This document shows positions 43,226 through 54,985 of a DNA stretch of 64,000 bases, piece by piece; the first letter of the stretch is position 1; every line of letters starts with the position of its first letter. Source of the stretch: Takakia lepidozioides. Taxonomy: Eukaryota; Streptophyta; Takakiopsida; Takakiales; Takakiaceae. The position numbers were made by a program, and so were the translations under genes. Where the stretch lies: the NCBI GenBank assembly GCA_030704615.1, contig CM060733.1, positions 44,392,001-44,456,000 on the forward strand, written 5' to 3'. Under the pieces are notes generated by a model that worked only from the letters and a program-made list of their open reading frames with translations, was not told the origin of the DNA and did not search any database.

Positions 43226-44335
43226 CTTAGATGACATTGGACACTTGGGCCAACGACAGAGGCTACCCTAGAGGTTGCATTTGGGCCTCGACATAGGAGA
43301 TGCACTTGCCTACATAGGAAATTGCACTTGGTCTTAGATTTCACACATAAGCCAAAGGCGACGTAGGCTACACTCGAGGTCGCACTTGGGCCTCAACACT
43401 GGAGACGCACTTACATATGAAATCGTAATGGGTCTTAGATTTCAATTCTTCACACACATGGGCCAAAGGCACATGCTACTACCCGAGAGGTCGTACTTGG
43501 TCGACATAGAGGACGCACTGGGATACATAGGAGATCTTACACTTGGGCTTAGATAACACTGAACCCTTGGGCTTAGATGACACTGGACACTTGGGCCAAT
43601 GGCACATACTATCCTAGGGCCTAGAGGTTGCACTTGGGCATCTACATAGGACTCACAATGTTTTTTTTTCAAATTTGGAAAAGAACAGGAGTTTTGTAGG
43701 AAATAGCCATATTTTTTGCTCATCCACTGAAATTTGGACAGAATCATCATCCTCTGTACTTTCATCCATGTACATCATCCATATTAGGCGAATTCATCCA
43801 ATATTTCTTTTTTTTGGGAGAATTTTGGCGATTTCATCCATGAGAAAATAGGGATTTTACGATAGAATATTTGATTTTGATTTTTGAGGTCGAAAAAGTG
43901 CGAAATTTCGCCAGAAATAGAAACTCTCTTATGATAGGAGACGCACTTGGATATATAAGAAATTGCACTAGATACATAGGAGATTGGACTTGGGCACAGA
44001 TGACAGTGGACAATTGGGGCTCTACATGGGAGATGCACTTGGATACATAGGAAATTACACTTGATCTTAGATTTCAATTCTTCACATATGGGGCAAACGA
44101 CATAGGCTACACTAGAGGTCGCACTTGGGCCTCGGCATAGGAGACGCATTGGGATACATAAAAGATCTTAGACTTGGGCTTCAATGACATTGGACACTTG
44201 GGCCAACGGCACAGGCTGCCCTAGAGGTCGCATTTGGGCCTCGACATATGAGACGCACTTGGACTTAGATGACACTGGACACTTGGGGCAACGGCACAGG
44301 CTATCCTAGTCAATATATGAATGGAGACGTTTAAT

Positions 44336-44636
44336 TGTTTGTTTGTTTTGTTTTGTTTTGTTTTGTAGCATTGAGATGTCCCAAATCGCATAGCCTCGGC
44401 GCTGGTGCTTGGTACCATTGGAAAGCCCTCGACGAAGCCCTTGGTCTCATAATTGACATGCGGCGTGGGAGATGTGGCATTTCAAGTACTTTGGGTCGCT
44501 GGAAATTCACAAAAAATAGTAAAAATGGCAAAGTGGCATTCCTGGGAGAATGGTTGGAGTCTCGACTGGAGAGATATAAAGGGAAAGTTCTCCGGTTCAA
44601 ATCTGGTCGTAGGCTCTCTGGAAAAAAAAAAAAAGA
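44336..44636 (+). repeat. SINE-like repeat, copy B
   Basis: Same body as copy A (about 300 bp): GTTTTG run at the start, B-box-like GGTTCAAATCTGG near the end, then 12 or so A residues. It lies inside satellite-like sequence. Confidence 0.5.
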
Positions 44637-45205
44637 TTAGATATGGGATTGTACTTGGACTTAGATCAATAATGATTGGATATATTACTACTCAATAAAT
44701 GCATGAAAAAATATATATTTGGGCATTGACATGGGAGACGTACTTGGATACATAGGAGATCGCACTTGGGCTTAGGTGACACTGGATAATTGGGCCTCTA
44801 TATAGGAGATGCACTTGGATACATGAATAGAAGATTGCACTTGGGCTTAGATGGGTCCCGACATAGGAGATGCACTTGGATACGTAGGAAATTGCACTTC
44901 GTCTTAGATTTCAATTCTTCACACATGGCCAAAGGTATAGGCTACCTCCCTAGAGGTCGCACTTGGGCCTCGACAAAGGAGATGCACTGGGATACATAGT
45001 AGATCTTACACTTGGGCTTATATTACACTAGACACTTGGGCCAACGACACAAACTACCCTAGAGGTCGCATTTGGGCCTCGACATAGGAGATGCCCTTGG
45101 ATACATAGGGATTGCAATTTGACTTAGATGTCATTGGACACTTGGGCCAACGGCACAGGCTACCCTAGTTTTTTCCTTATGTAATCAATCTATGAAGGAA
45201 GCCAG

Positions 45206-45512
45206 TTTGTTCTGTTCTGTTTTGTTTTGTCACGATGAAATGTCCCAAACCGCAAGGCCCCGGACCTGGTGCTTGGTACCGTTGGAAAGAAAGCCCTCGA
45301 CGAGGAGGGGTGCACGGGCTTGGTCTCACGATGTTTGGACATGCAGTGTGGGAGATGTGAAATTCCAAGTACTTTTGGTCGCTGGAAATTCACAAAAAAT
45401 AGAAAAAATGGCAAAGTGGGCATTCCTTAGACAATGGTTGGAGCCTCGGCGAGAGAGATATCATGGGAAAGGTCTCCGGTTCAAATCTGGTCGTAGGCTT
45501 TGTGGAAAAAAA
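45206..45512 (+). repeat. SINE-like repeat, copy C
   Basis: Same body as copies A and B, with GTTCTGTTCTG-type start, the B-box-like element and an A-run end near 45512. Confidence 0.5.
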
Positions 45513-46371
45513 ATGCATTTGGACTTAGATGACATTGGACACTTGGGCCAACGGCACATGCTACCCTAGAGATGGGAGATATATCAATAATTCAATTGGA
45601 TATATCACTACTCAATAAATTCATGGAAAAAGAAAGTGGGGCCTTGACATGGGAGACGTACTTGGAAGGAGATTGCACACATGCTTAGATGGGCCTCGAC
45701 ATGGGAACGTACATGGGACATGCCCTTGGATATATATGAGATTGCACTTGGGCTTAGATTACAGTGGACACTTGGGCCTCACATGGAAGATACATAGAAG
45801 ATTGCACTTGGGCTTAGATGGGCCTTGACATAGGAGAGGCACTCGGATACATAGGAAATTACACTTGGTCTTAGATTTCAAATTATATTCTTCACACATG
45901 GGCCAACAACACATGCTACCCTAGAGGTCGCACTTGGGCCTCGACATGAGAGACGTACTTGGGTACATAGGAGATTGCTAGATGACATTGGGCACTTGGG
46001 CCTCTACACATGAGAAGCACTTGGATACATGAATAGAAGATTGCACTTGGGCTTAGATGGGTCTCGACATATGAGACGCACTTGGACACATAAGAAATTG
46101 CATTTGGTCTTACATTTCAATTCTTCACACATGGCCGAAGGCATAGGCTACCCTAGAGGTAGCACTTGGTAAAGAGACGTACTATATATGATACATAGAA
46201 GATCTTACACTTGGGCTTAGATAACACTAGACACTTGGGCCAACAGTTCAGACTATCCTAGAGGTCGCATTTGGGCCGTAACATGGGAGACGCACGTGGG
46301 TACATAAGGGATTGCAGTTGGACTTAGATGACACTAGACACTTGGGCCAACGGCACAGGCTACACCGACTT

Positions 46372-46546
46372 GGTCTCATTTTTGGACTTGCGGTGTGGGA
46401 GATGTGGAATTTCAAGTACTTTTGGTAGCTGGAAATCCACCAAAAATAGCAAAGTCGCTTCCTTGGACAATGGTTGGAACCTCGAATGGATCCGGAGAGA
46501 TATCAAGGGAAAGGTCTCCGGTTCAAATCTGGTGTGGAAAAAAAAT
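46372..46546 (+). repeat. SINE-like repeat, copy D, 5' truncated
   Basis: Only the 3' half of the body is present, ending in the same B-box-like sequence (slightly deleted after it) and an A run. 5' truncation is usual for target-primed retroposons. Confidence 0.45.
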
Positions 46547-46980
46547 GCAGTTGGACTTAGATGACATAGGAGATTGCACTTGGGCTTAGATGACACTGGA
46601 CACTTGGGCCTCTATATGGGAGATGCACTTGGATATATGAATAAAAGATTGCACTTGGGCTTAGATGGGCCTTGACATAGAAGACGCACTTGGATACATA
46701 GGAAATTGCACTTGGTCTTAGATTTCAATTCTTCACATATGGGCCAACGGCATAGGCTACAATACTAGAGGTGGTACTGGGGGCCTCCACATAGGAGACG
46801 CATAGAAGATCCTACACTTGGGGGCTTAGATGACACTAGACACTTGGGCCAACGGCACAGGCTACCTAGAGGTCGCATTTGAACCTCGACATAGGAGACG
46901 CACTTGGATACATGGGGGATTGCACTTATACTAATTAGATGACAGTGGACACTTGGGCCAACAGCATTGGCTACCCTAGT

Positions 46981-48051
46981 AGATTTTAAAGGGCCACTGT
47001 CCCTTTAAGAAGAAAACCCTTCAAATAATTTGAATAAAGTAACCAGGGCCACTGCCCCTGTTTCCCCCCAAAAAAAAAAAAAACATACTTATGTGGATTT
47101 GCAAGAGAAAGAATTAGATTGAAAGAAAAATTCCTTTTGAGGTAAGCCCAACATTTTTTTATTTTCTTATTTTTGGAAAAAGGGGTAGCATGTAGAGGTA
47201 GCATGTAGTCTATTGATTCTATGCTTCTCCTGAACATGTGCTTTGTGCTCTCTTTCATCAGTTTTCCTCTTTCCCTCTCTTGAATCTTTAGTTCTCTGGA
47301 AGCCAAGGTGAAGGTGGAGATCAATGCATAGAGTTCTCTCTTCTGTTTGATTTGAACTCCTCTTCTCTTCTCCTCTCTGCCTTAGAGCTCGGAACATTGT
47401 CTTGTTTCTCAGCCTTCATGGCAATTGTAAGGTTACTTTTTCCTTACCTATCCAACATATGATGTCACTTCACTCCAAGGGCTACTGTTTTATATTTGGA
47501 TGGTGGAAAATGAGAGAATAAACCTTGAAAACATGTAAGCTTAAAATCTGAAAAGGTGTTTTAGAACTCTGTTTTTTACTTGTTTGAATTGGGAGACGGT
47601 TGTTTTGAAGCATATCACCTCGTTTGGGTCTTTTCGAAAGCTTCACAGCGATTACAGAATGTATTCGGAGGAGTCCTCCAAAAAACACAGCCACAGCAGA
47701 TCTCGATATCCAACCTTGCAAGGCATTCTTCAACTGGTGACGTATCATCCTGTTGACCTACAGGTGTGGTTTATAAGGGTCAAGGATCAAACAGGTCGCT
47801 GAGGATCAAGGCGTACTGGATCACTGGCGGGTAGCCGTGGTGCATCGAGGGGTGCCTGCGATGCAGTTGTGTAGGGTGATGGGTGATGTTTTAGGTCTCC
47901 CTTTTCGGGCAGGGAAGTGCTGAAGAAGTGAACGCGCTTAATCGGCATTGGATTATTGGCATTGGAATTTGGAATATTGTTTGCCAGTGTCTCATTTCTG
48001 CAGTAGTTTGCGGGGAGGACGTTGTGCTTGGTTGTGATTCCGCCAACTCAA
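46981..48051 (+). promoter_or_regulatory. GLE1 upstream region
   Basis: After a short A-rich tail (47072-47086) comes the presumed promoter and 5' UTR of GLE1. A 59-bp block (47262-47320) recurs upstream of the next gene (54843-54901). No TATA box could be fixed with confidence. Confidence 0.4.
47262..47320 (+). repeat. 59-bp block shared by two upstream regions (copy 1)
   Basis: TTTTCCTCTTTCCCTCTCTT and the next about 40 bases match 54843-54901 with two mismatches. Weaker similarity continues for about 20 bases. One copy precedes GLE1 and the other the LysM gene. Confidence 0.8.
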
Positions 48052-51000
48052 ATGTCAAGCCATCGGTCACCCCAATATCCCTCCAGGTCTACCGAGCCTG
48101 ATCCTGGGGACTCCTACCCCAGTACACCAGTGTCAGGATCCACCTTAATATTAACACCAAAGAGTCTGTCACAATTAACACCAAAGAGTCTGTCCCCATC
48201 TCCGGCAGCTTCGGTAGATCCCAACCCAGACTGGACCCTCGAAGATCTGCGAAGGGAGCTAGATGTGATTGATACCCGCTACTCGGTAAGGTCCTTCGAT
48301 CTTTTAGAAGTCATAATTGCAGCATCACAGACACAGTTTCCTCAAGTTCTCAATGAATCTCTCTGCCAAGAGACGACATGAGTAGTGGGAGAGTAATCTA
48401 GTGTATGCCGATCGTGTATGTTAATAGTCCCTTACTCTACAGTGAGGGTTTTAGGGGGGTTTTCCTGTCTTTTGGCAAATTTTGGGGCTTGAATACTAGT
48501 TGTCGAGATCTCCCACGCAATGTAGGGTTTGAGAAATCTGTGCACCTTCAAACTGTCCTTGATTTTACCTTGGCACAGTAAAAAGTGACGTGCAAGCTGC
48601 TCCTTATTTAATATTAGTGGATTCTTACAACTTCGCACCTTTCCCACAGGTGCCTGTGACATGGGGCGATCGGCCTCCCCCCTTCAATGCTAACGGGTGA
48701 GCACTTCAAAACGACTGATTTACTACATCTCACAGCCCAATTCACTGAAGTAAAAGCATTCTCAAGGTGTCTTGACGAACAAGCTTGATTGATTACATTG
48801 ACGGAAAGTGAACTGCAGGATATCATGGCGGGCACCCGCAGCAGATTTTGGCAGAAAAAGTGCGACCTTCAGAATGCGAGCATTTGATACTGATTCAGAC
48901 GAAGATAGTGATGAGGAGGAAGAAAAGGTTGTGCTTTATACAACCTGCAGTGGTGGTGATTTGAATAAGGAACCTGTCACACCCCCGGAAAAGTGTAATT
49001 CAAGGTAGCAATCAATGGGTTCACCTCAGAAATTGTTTGTTATTTTCTCTCGTTTCAAAATCTGTCTTGAGTGATGGTTGGGGTGCTCTTTTGTTGTCCT
49101 GTGGTTCTACTTTGTCCCAACAGCCCTCTGGGCTATGCCCCAAGGGTCTTTCTTTCTGAAGCTCCGTAGAACCCCAGTAATTTTTCATTGTTCTGCAGAG
49201 CTCAACAAGAAACAGAGGCAACATGGAGGCCGTTGCTCACACGCACAGATTCTGTGGAAGCTGCGTTGTTGGAGCTGGAGCGTGAGCGCCTCATGAGGGT
49301 GCAGGTGCAAATCTTTGTCCCTTCAGGTCCTTCCTGAAGTTGGGGGAGACCACTCGTTTACTCGCTTGGGGGAGCCTTGTATCATAGGCTGTTCCAAAGC
49401 TGAGAGAACTTGTGGTATAGGATGCATGACAAGCAAAGAAAATAGCAATAGGGACTTGTGGATGAGGACTTCTAGGCTGACAAAGGGAGAACCAAGGCTC
49501 TGGATGGAGGGAGAACAAAGACACCGTGAATGTGATGTGCAAATTGAGTTGGATCTGGTTCAAGGGCTTTGCTCGTGGTGGAATTGAAATGTTTGGAGCA
49601 CATGTAGATTTTAGTGGTCACTGCCTTACTTACAAACTATGGATTTTAATAGGAGGAGGTTCATGAAAAGCGGTTGTCATTTGAAGAGGCGTTGAAAGAA
49701 GAAGTCCTACGGGAAGCAGCCTCACTAGCACGAGTGGAAAAAGAGACGAAAGCAAAGTTTGAGTTTGCACGGCGCAACGATAAACAAGATCTGCGTCTGA
49801 TGTAGGCTTTTCTGGATTTCCCTTTACTCTTTCTTACCCTTTCTTGCGATCTGCTCTTTCTGTTCGACAGGCTTTGAAGTTGGATATGTGCACTCCTGCT
49901 GAGTATGTATCGCATGTGTGATACACCTTCTGAATTGCCCCTTCATGGTTACAACAACTCCACTGCTTTGAAGAGTGTCAATTTGGTGGGAAATATTTCA
50001 TCATTACAGAAGCTGACAAAAGCATTAGCAAGTGATCCCAAGCAAATTGCAGGAAAGTAGGGCCTACTTCAAGATTACATTCTATACAGATTCTGCAGAG
50101 GAACTGAACAAGGGGCAACCATGGGTACAGCGCAGAGGCGCGAGATATGCATCTATCAAGACTGCAACGTGACCATGAGCTTCGGTCCCAGTTTGAAGCC
50201 CGCCAAATCAGGAAGGAAGCAGCTGAGGAGGAGGCCCGTCGCCGGGAAATTGCTGCCCGTGAAGAAAAGGAGAGGCACATCAAAGCTAGGGCTGAGGCCG
50301 AGGTATTGTTCTTCTTGATGAAGATTCCCCATTATTTGCATGCATCAGAGGGACACATACCAGCAAATAGTCACACAGAATATGTAGGTAAATGGATAGG
50401 CGTCTGGTTTTAGAGCTTTGACACGAACTGGCTTTGGAGGTGGAAATGATTCTGTATTGTTACAGTCGATGGTAAGGAGAAAAGTACAGCGGTAATTGTA
50501 CACAGTCCCAAGTCAATGCGCTGTGTCTTGCATGTAGGCAAAGCAGAGGGCTGATGCTGAAAAAGAGAAGGCAGAAACTGAAGCTGCACAGAGGAAGGCT
50601 CAAGCGGCCGCTGCTGCTGCAGCGGCACAGCAGCGTCTTGAGGCAGAGAATAAAGTTAAGCAAGAGGCGGATCGGAAGGCCAGTGAGAGTGAAGCCCAAT
50701 CCAAGCAGCCTGCCCCAAGGATTGCAGCCACAGGTATTCTGATGAATATTGTCTGGTATCTCTGTCTTCTATTGGTTTCATGTGTGGAGTTTTTTGTGGG
50801 AACTATTTTTGCTGCTTTGGTACATGCTCCACTGTTTTATCATTTAGCATGTGGATGTGCCATATGTATAAAGAGGAAGTGGATCGTGGTTTGCAATGTG
50901 GAGATGTGATTCCTATGTCCTCAAGGTAATTACCAAAATATGCATAGAAGGATTCTCCACAAGTTTCTGACAGCTACCGGTAACAATTGTTGTTTTACTG

Positions 51001-54000
51001 CTGTAGCATCATATTAAGTATGCGGCTACTTGGCCCAAAACCCCTGGTAAATCTGGGTACATCTATTTATTTTTGAGGACACAAACCACTGTACTGTACC
51101 CATTCATGCTCACAAGTTGTCAGTATGGAGCTTTGTATAAGCTAGATTCAACAGGTTCCTACTTTTGTATCTCAATGTGTTACTGATTGAGTATGGCGGC
51201 CTAGAGGGGGGAAATTATTCTGTGCCATCTACCCTGATCCTAGTGTGTTGTGATTTTCGTAATAACATATCACCTTCAGAAGTTGGATTTTGTGCTGTCG
51301 GTGGTGCTATCATTGGCATGGTAGGCACATAGGTCATGGTTTCATGAACTTGGATGTCTTTGGTGCTGTTGTTAGGAGCAAGGCCACGTGTTGCACCCTC
51401 TGCAATAAAGCTGGAGAAGAGTCACAATCAGAAACTCAGGGAGCTCCAGCAAGCCTGTGAGCCCTTGCAGGCCAACCAATCAAATGCAAAGGTGCCTTCT
51501 GTGTTGTTTCTGGATTGGAGTGGACATGCAACTCCCTAGAGAGATTATTCTGGTGGTACTGCAAAGAAGTGTTGCCTAAAATGCCGAAAATTTCCTGTTG
51601 TGTCCAGTGCAGTTGACTGAAATGTCAGTACAGGAGGAGAAGGTGCAAAATATTTTGTGCTTTGTTCTTATGAGGGCTATATTCCAGTGGTCTGTGTTGT
51701 TGAGTCACTGTGTGTAACAGATTGTCTGCTTCTCAGTGTCTCATTTTTATTATTGTGCCCCATTGGAAATCAGGAGTTGAAGTTCTATGAGCGCCTTATA
51801 ATCAAGCATCTACAGCAGGTTGCTGCCACTCAAGAACAAGTCAAGTGAGTCTTTCTGCTTCTGTGCGATGTGCTATTAGAGAGAAAAAGCTGGACGAACA
51901 CCGAAGCATGTGGAATAATGGTTTCTCTTCAGCCCAAAGGGCTAGTACTGCCCTTTGTTTCAAAGGTGGACACCTTCTAATGGCTGTTGACTTCCCCAAG
52001 GATTTGGAAGCCCTTATGTACTACTAATACATCCGGTGACGGTTGACCCAGTGATCCCCGTTCATAGCTGAACCAATTGAATTTTCTTATGGGTAACATC
52101 CAACACATGGGTTGTGGATCCGTAACCACTTGCAAGGTGCCCTTGGCCACCTTCTGTTGGATGATGTATTAGAGTGATTGACATGCCTTGGTGCTCGTGA
52201 AGCTTGCTGCATGGAATCAACCTAAAATGTGCTGAAGTGTGAGTTATGTGTACAGAAGGAAGTCAATGGATTTGTTGCAGCTGCTTTGTGACCCCAATGC
52301 TCCTACCCAATTCCTGATCGTTACTTTGGGCTCAAAGGTGTTTTAACTCTCTCCTGATGTACATCAATGGCACATCTTTTCTACTCTGCATTTATTTATT
52401 TATATTTTGGAGAAGGGAGGGAGGCCCTTAGATCGAATTAAGAAGGGGCAAGGAAAAAGTATTGTTGCAAAGCCTACATCAAAATCTAGATCAGGCAAGC
52501 TATGACAATAGGTCTACAAAGACTGTCAGCTTAGCTACAGACCTTGCTGAACAATAAATGGAAGAAGCGCTCTTTTGTATTGTCTACTAGAGAGGGGTTT
52601 TATAGTTTACACCGCTTCCTGTTGCAATTATCTTCCTGGTCAAGCAGTCATGGCAACCAGTTGTCCAAACTTCTTGGTATCATATGCTAGCAACTTCAGC
52701 AGTGCTTGTGTAGTTACTATAGAAAATGAAGTGTTTGCCTAACTTATTTGACTGTGTCGGGGTTGGGGGTTTTGGAGAATAGCTACTCTCACAGTGCGAG
52801 TCACAAGTATTGAAGTTACCTTCTTTCGCATTTGCATTGTCACAAGTCATCGTCAATGTTGCTTCTCAGGTTAGTCTTCGGATTGTCGACATTGCGAAGT
52901 TCCTTTATTCATTTTTTTTATGAGAGGTTATAATTCCATGGGTGGATATCTGGTTGGGCCCAGCAATATCAATCCACTCCCACACCTCAGAAGATATCAG
53001 ATAGTGCCGGCCTTGCAGCGCTTATCTTGCATGTATATTGCAATTGCCGAAGTTTTCTGTGCATGTGTCTAACATGATCTTTGCTGGCACCAAGCTGTAT
53101 TAATTAATTGCGGCCCGTGTATCCATGAAACTCCACACTGAAATTCATTCATGGAATAATGGTAAAATATCAATGGATAGATGATGGATGGACTGAAGAG
53201 TACTTGCTGTGTGTGGCAGGTACCCTATGTAATGGATGTGGTGCTTGCAAAGCTCCATGAAGTCTGTATATTCACTGTGCCTAAGGCCTATGTGTTCTCA
53301 AAGGTTTGTATTCTACTCGTAGGTTTTGAGGTGGTCAGACTTAGGTTGAGGCAAAATTTGCAGAATTGTCCTTATCAACTGAGTCGAATCCTGGGTATCG
53401 GGCATCACAACGTCAAAGGAGCTTTTAAAGCCCACGGTTTGGTAGTCCTTTTACTACCCACCATAGAAATGTGCCAGGGCAAGAGAGTGAGGTGCAAGTT
53501 GTAATGGATAAAAGTAACGGTGGACCATTGAGTGAGCTGTTGGTGTGCTTCCACGGTTCTGTAGAGCTTGGTGCTGTGAGTGATATTGGTTTCAGTAGCC
53601 ATTTTTCTGAAAACAGAGTCTATGTGGCAGGACCAGTTTGAAACCGACCATGCATACTACAAGACACTTGGTTACCGAGAAGATAATGGTAAATTGGAGA
53701 GCACTGACGAGTATGTTGCACGCATGACTGCATACATGACTTTCTACGGCGCCATGGTACAGGTAATTCGTAGCAAAGGAGGGAGGGAGTAAGTAGGGGG
53801 TGCAAGAAACTCAATATTATGTGAAGGAACTTTCCGGTCAGCTCACAAATAGGTTCTCATTGCCATGTTTGTATCTGGTAGGAATCTTAACCTCTTCTTG
53901 GTCTCAAGATAAAATCTGAAGTTTGACTTGGAATGATGGCCTATGCCTTTACCTTGATGGACAGACTGTTGCAGCAAGTGGGAAAAATCCACTTGGTTTG

Positions 54001-54455
54001 GCAGATGGATGGGCATGGTGTGCACGCCTGCTCAACCACATTCCTTCAGATCGTGCCTCAGCCTCAGCCCTGGAAGCTTTTTTGAAGGTATTTCAATATC
54101 TGCCCCATGATCATTATGCTCATTACCAGGATCAGAGGAATATTTCAATCTCAGTGTGTCTTACATATCCTTCATTATCATGCCGGGTTTCCTTATTTCA
54201 ATGGTACTGACACAGTATGGATGGGATTTGCAGATGACGGGCTTCCGTCTGTACCAGGCATACCCAAAGGCATTTATGAAATTGATGCAAGTAGTGGTGT
54301 CGGACTTCATAGTAAACCTGAAAAATGGAGGGGACCCAGACTCAAGGGCAGTGGTGAACCGGCTTGAGACATATTTACATACCCAGCAATTCTTGCAAGA
54401 ACCAGAGGGCAGGAATATGCCTGCAACTGATTTCTCCTCGGTAATAAAGGCCTAG
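48052..54455 (+). CDS. GLE1: GLE1, nuclear pore mRNA export factor, 15 exons
   Basis: GLE1 sits at the cytoplasmic face of the nuclear pore and, with inositol hexakisphosphate, activates the DEAD-box helicase that releases exported mRNA. Exons are 48052-48285, 48650-48696, 48855-49004, 49199-49304, 49653-49801, 50131-50302, 50538-50733, 51376-51491, 51774-51844, 52256-52337, 52795-52869, 53220-53303, 53619-53762, 53965-54087 and 54234-54455. All junctions are GT-AG and in phase, 656 aa. The N-terminal PNPDWTLEDLRRELD matches plant GLE1. Acidic DTDSDEDSDEEEE follows, then a long charged coiled coil (exons 5-7). The C-terminal GLE1 domain includes VPYVMDVVLAKLHEVCIFTVP, LGLADGWAWCARLLNHIP and the ending QFLQEPEGR. 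Residue counts fit known plant GLE1. A start at 48022 is also possible. Confidence 0.93.
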
Positions 54456-54842
54456 AGTTTCAAAGGATGGCTGATATTTTGTGTCAGGCAAAATGAGCTC
54501 TCAAGCTCTCAAGTTCCTCCCCTTTTATTAAAACTTAAAATAAAATAAATAAAGAAAGAGGAAAATATAGTTTGCCAGACCACTTGTCGCACTCTTACTA
54601 GCCAACCAATGCATTCTGCTCAATTGTCACACGTGGACACTTACTAGTGGGCCTTGGAGTATTCTGTCCCAAACCTAAACCAGCCCAGCTGCTCCGACGG
54701 CCGTCGGATTTTTCTATATCGAGAGAGATGTGAGTCGTTCATTGTCTATGCCTGAACGGTGGCGATGACGCGATGAGCTATCCGAATGGCATTCAGCACT
54801 TATGAGCTCCTCTATTCCTCTTGTCTACTAAACTTTCTTCGA

Positions 54843-54901
54843 TTTTCCTCTTTCCCTCTCTTGAATCTTTAGTTCTCTCGAAGCCAAGGCGAAGGTGGAG
54901 A
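54843..54901 (+). repeat. 59-bp block shared by two upstream regions (copy 2)
   Basis: Partner of 47262-47320, 85-143 bp before the start codon of the LysM gene, so probably in its 5' UTR or core promoter. Confidence 0.8.
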
Positions 54902-54985
54902 ATGCAGAGAGTTTCCTAGAGAATCGTCTTGGCACCCTGTGGATTGCACTGGAAGATTTTCTATGGGGTACAGTGATGTGAATAC

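Larger units (their letters stand above)
43230..46980 (+). repeat. Satellite-like field of diverged units
   Basis: Dozens of diverged phrases recur between the SINE-like copies: GACACTTGGGCCAACGGCAC, GGCTACCCTAGAGGTCGCA, GGGCCTCGACATAGGAGACG, GGATACATAGGAAATTGCAC, and CTTAGATTTCAATTCTTCAC. Together they form higher-order units of about 150-250 bp with indels. No coding. Confidence 0.75.
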
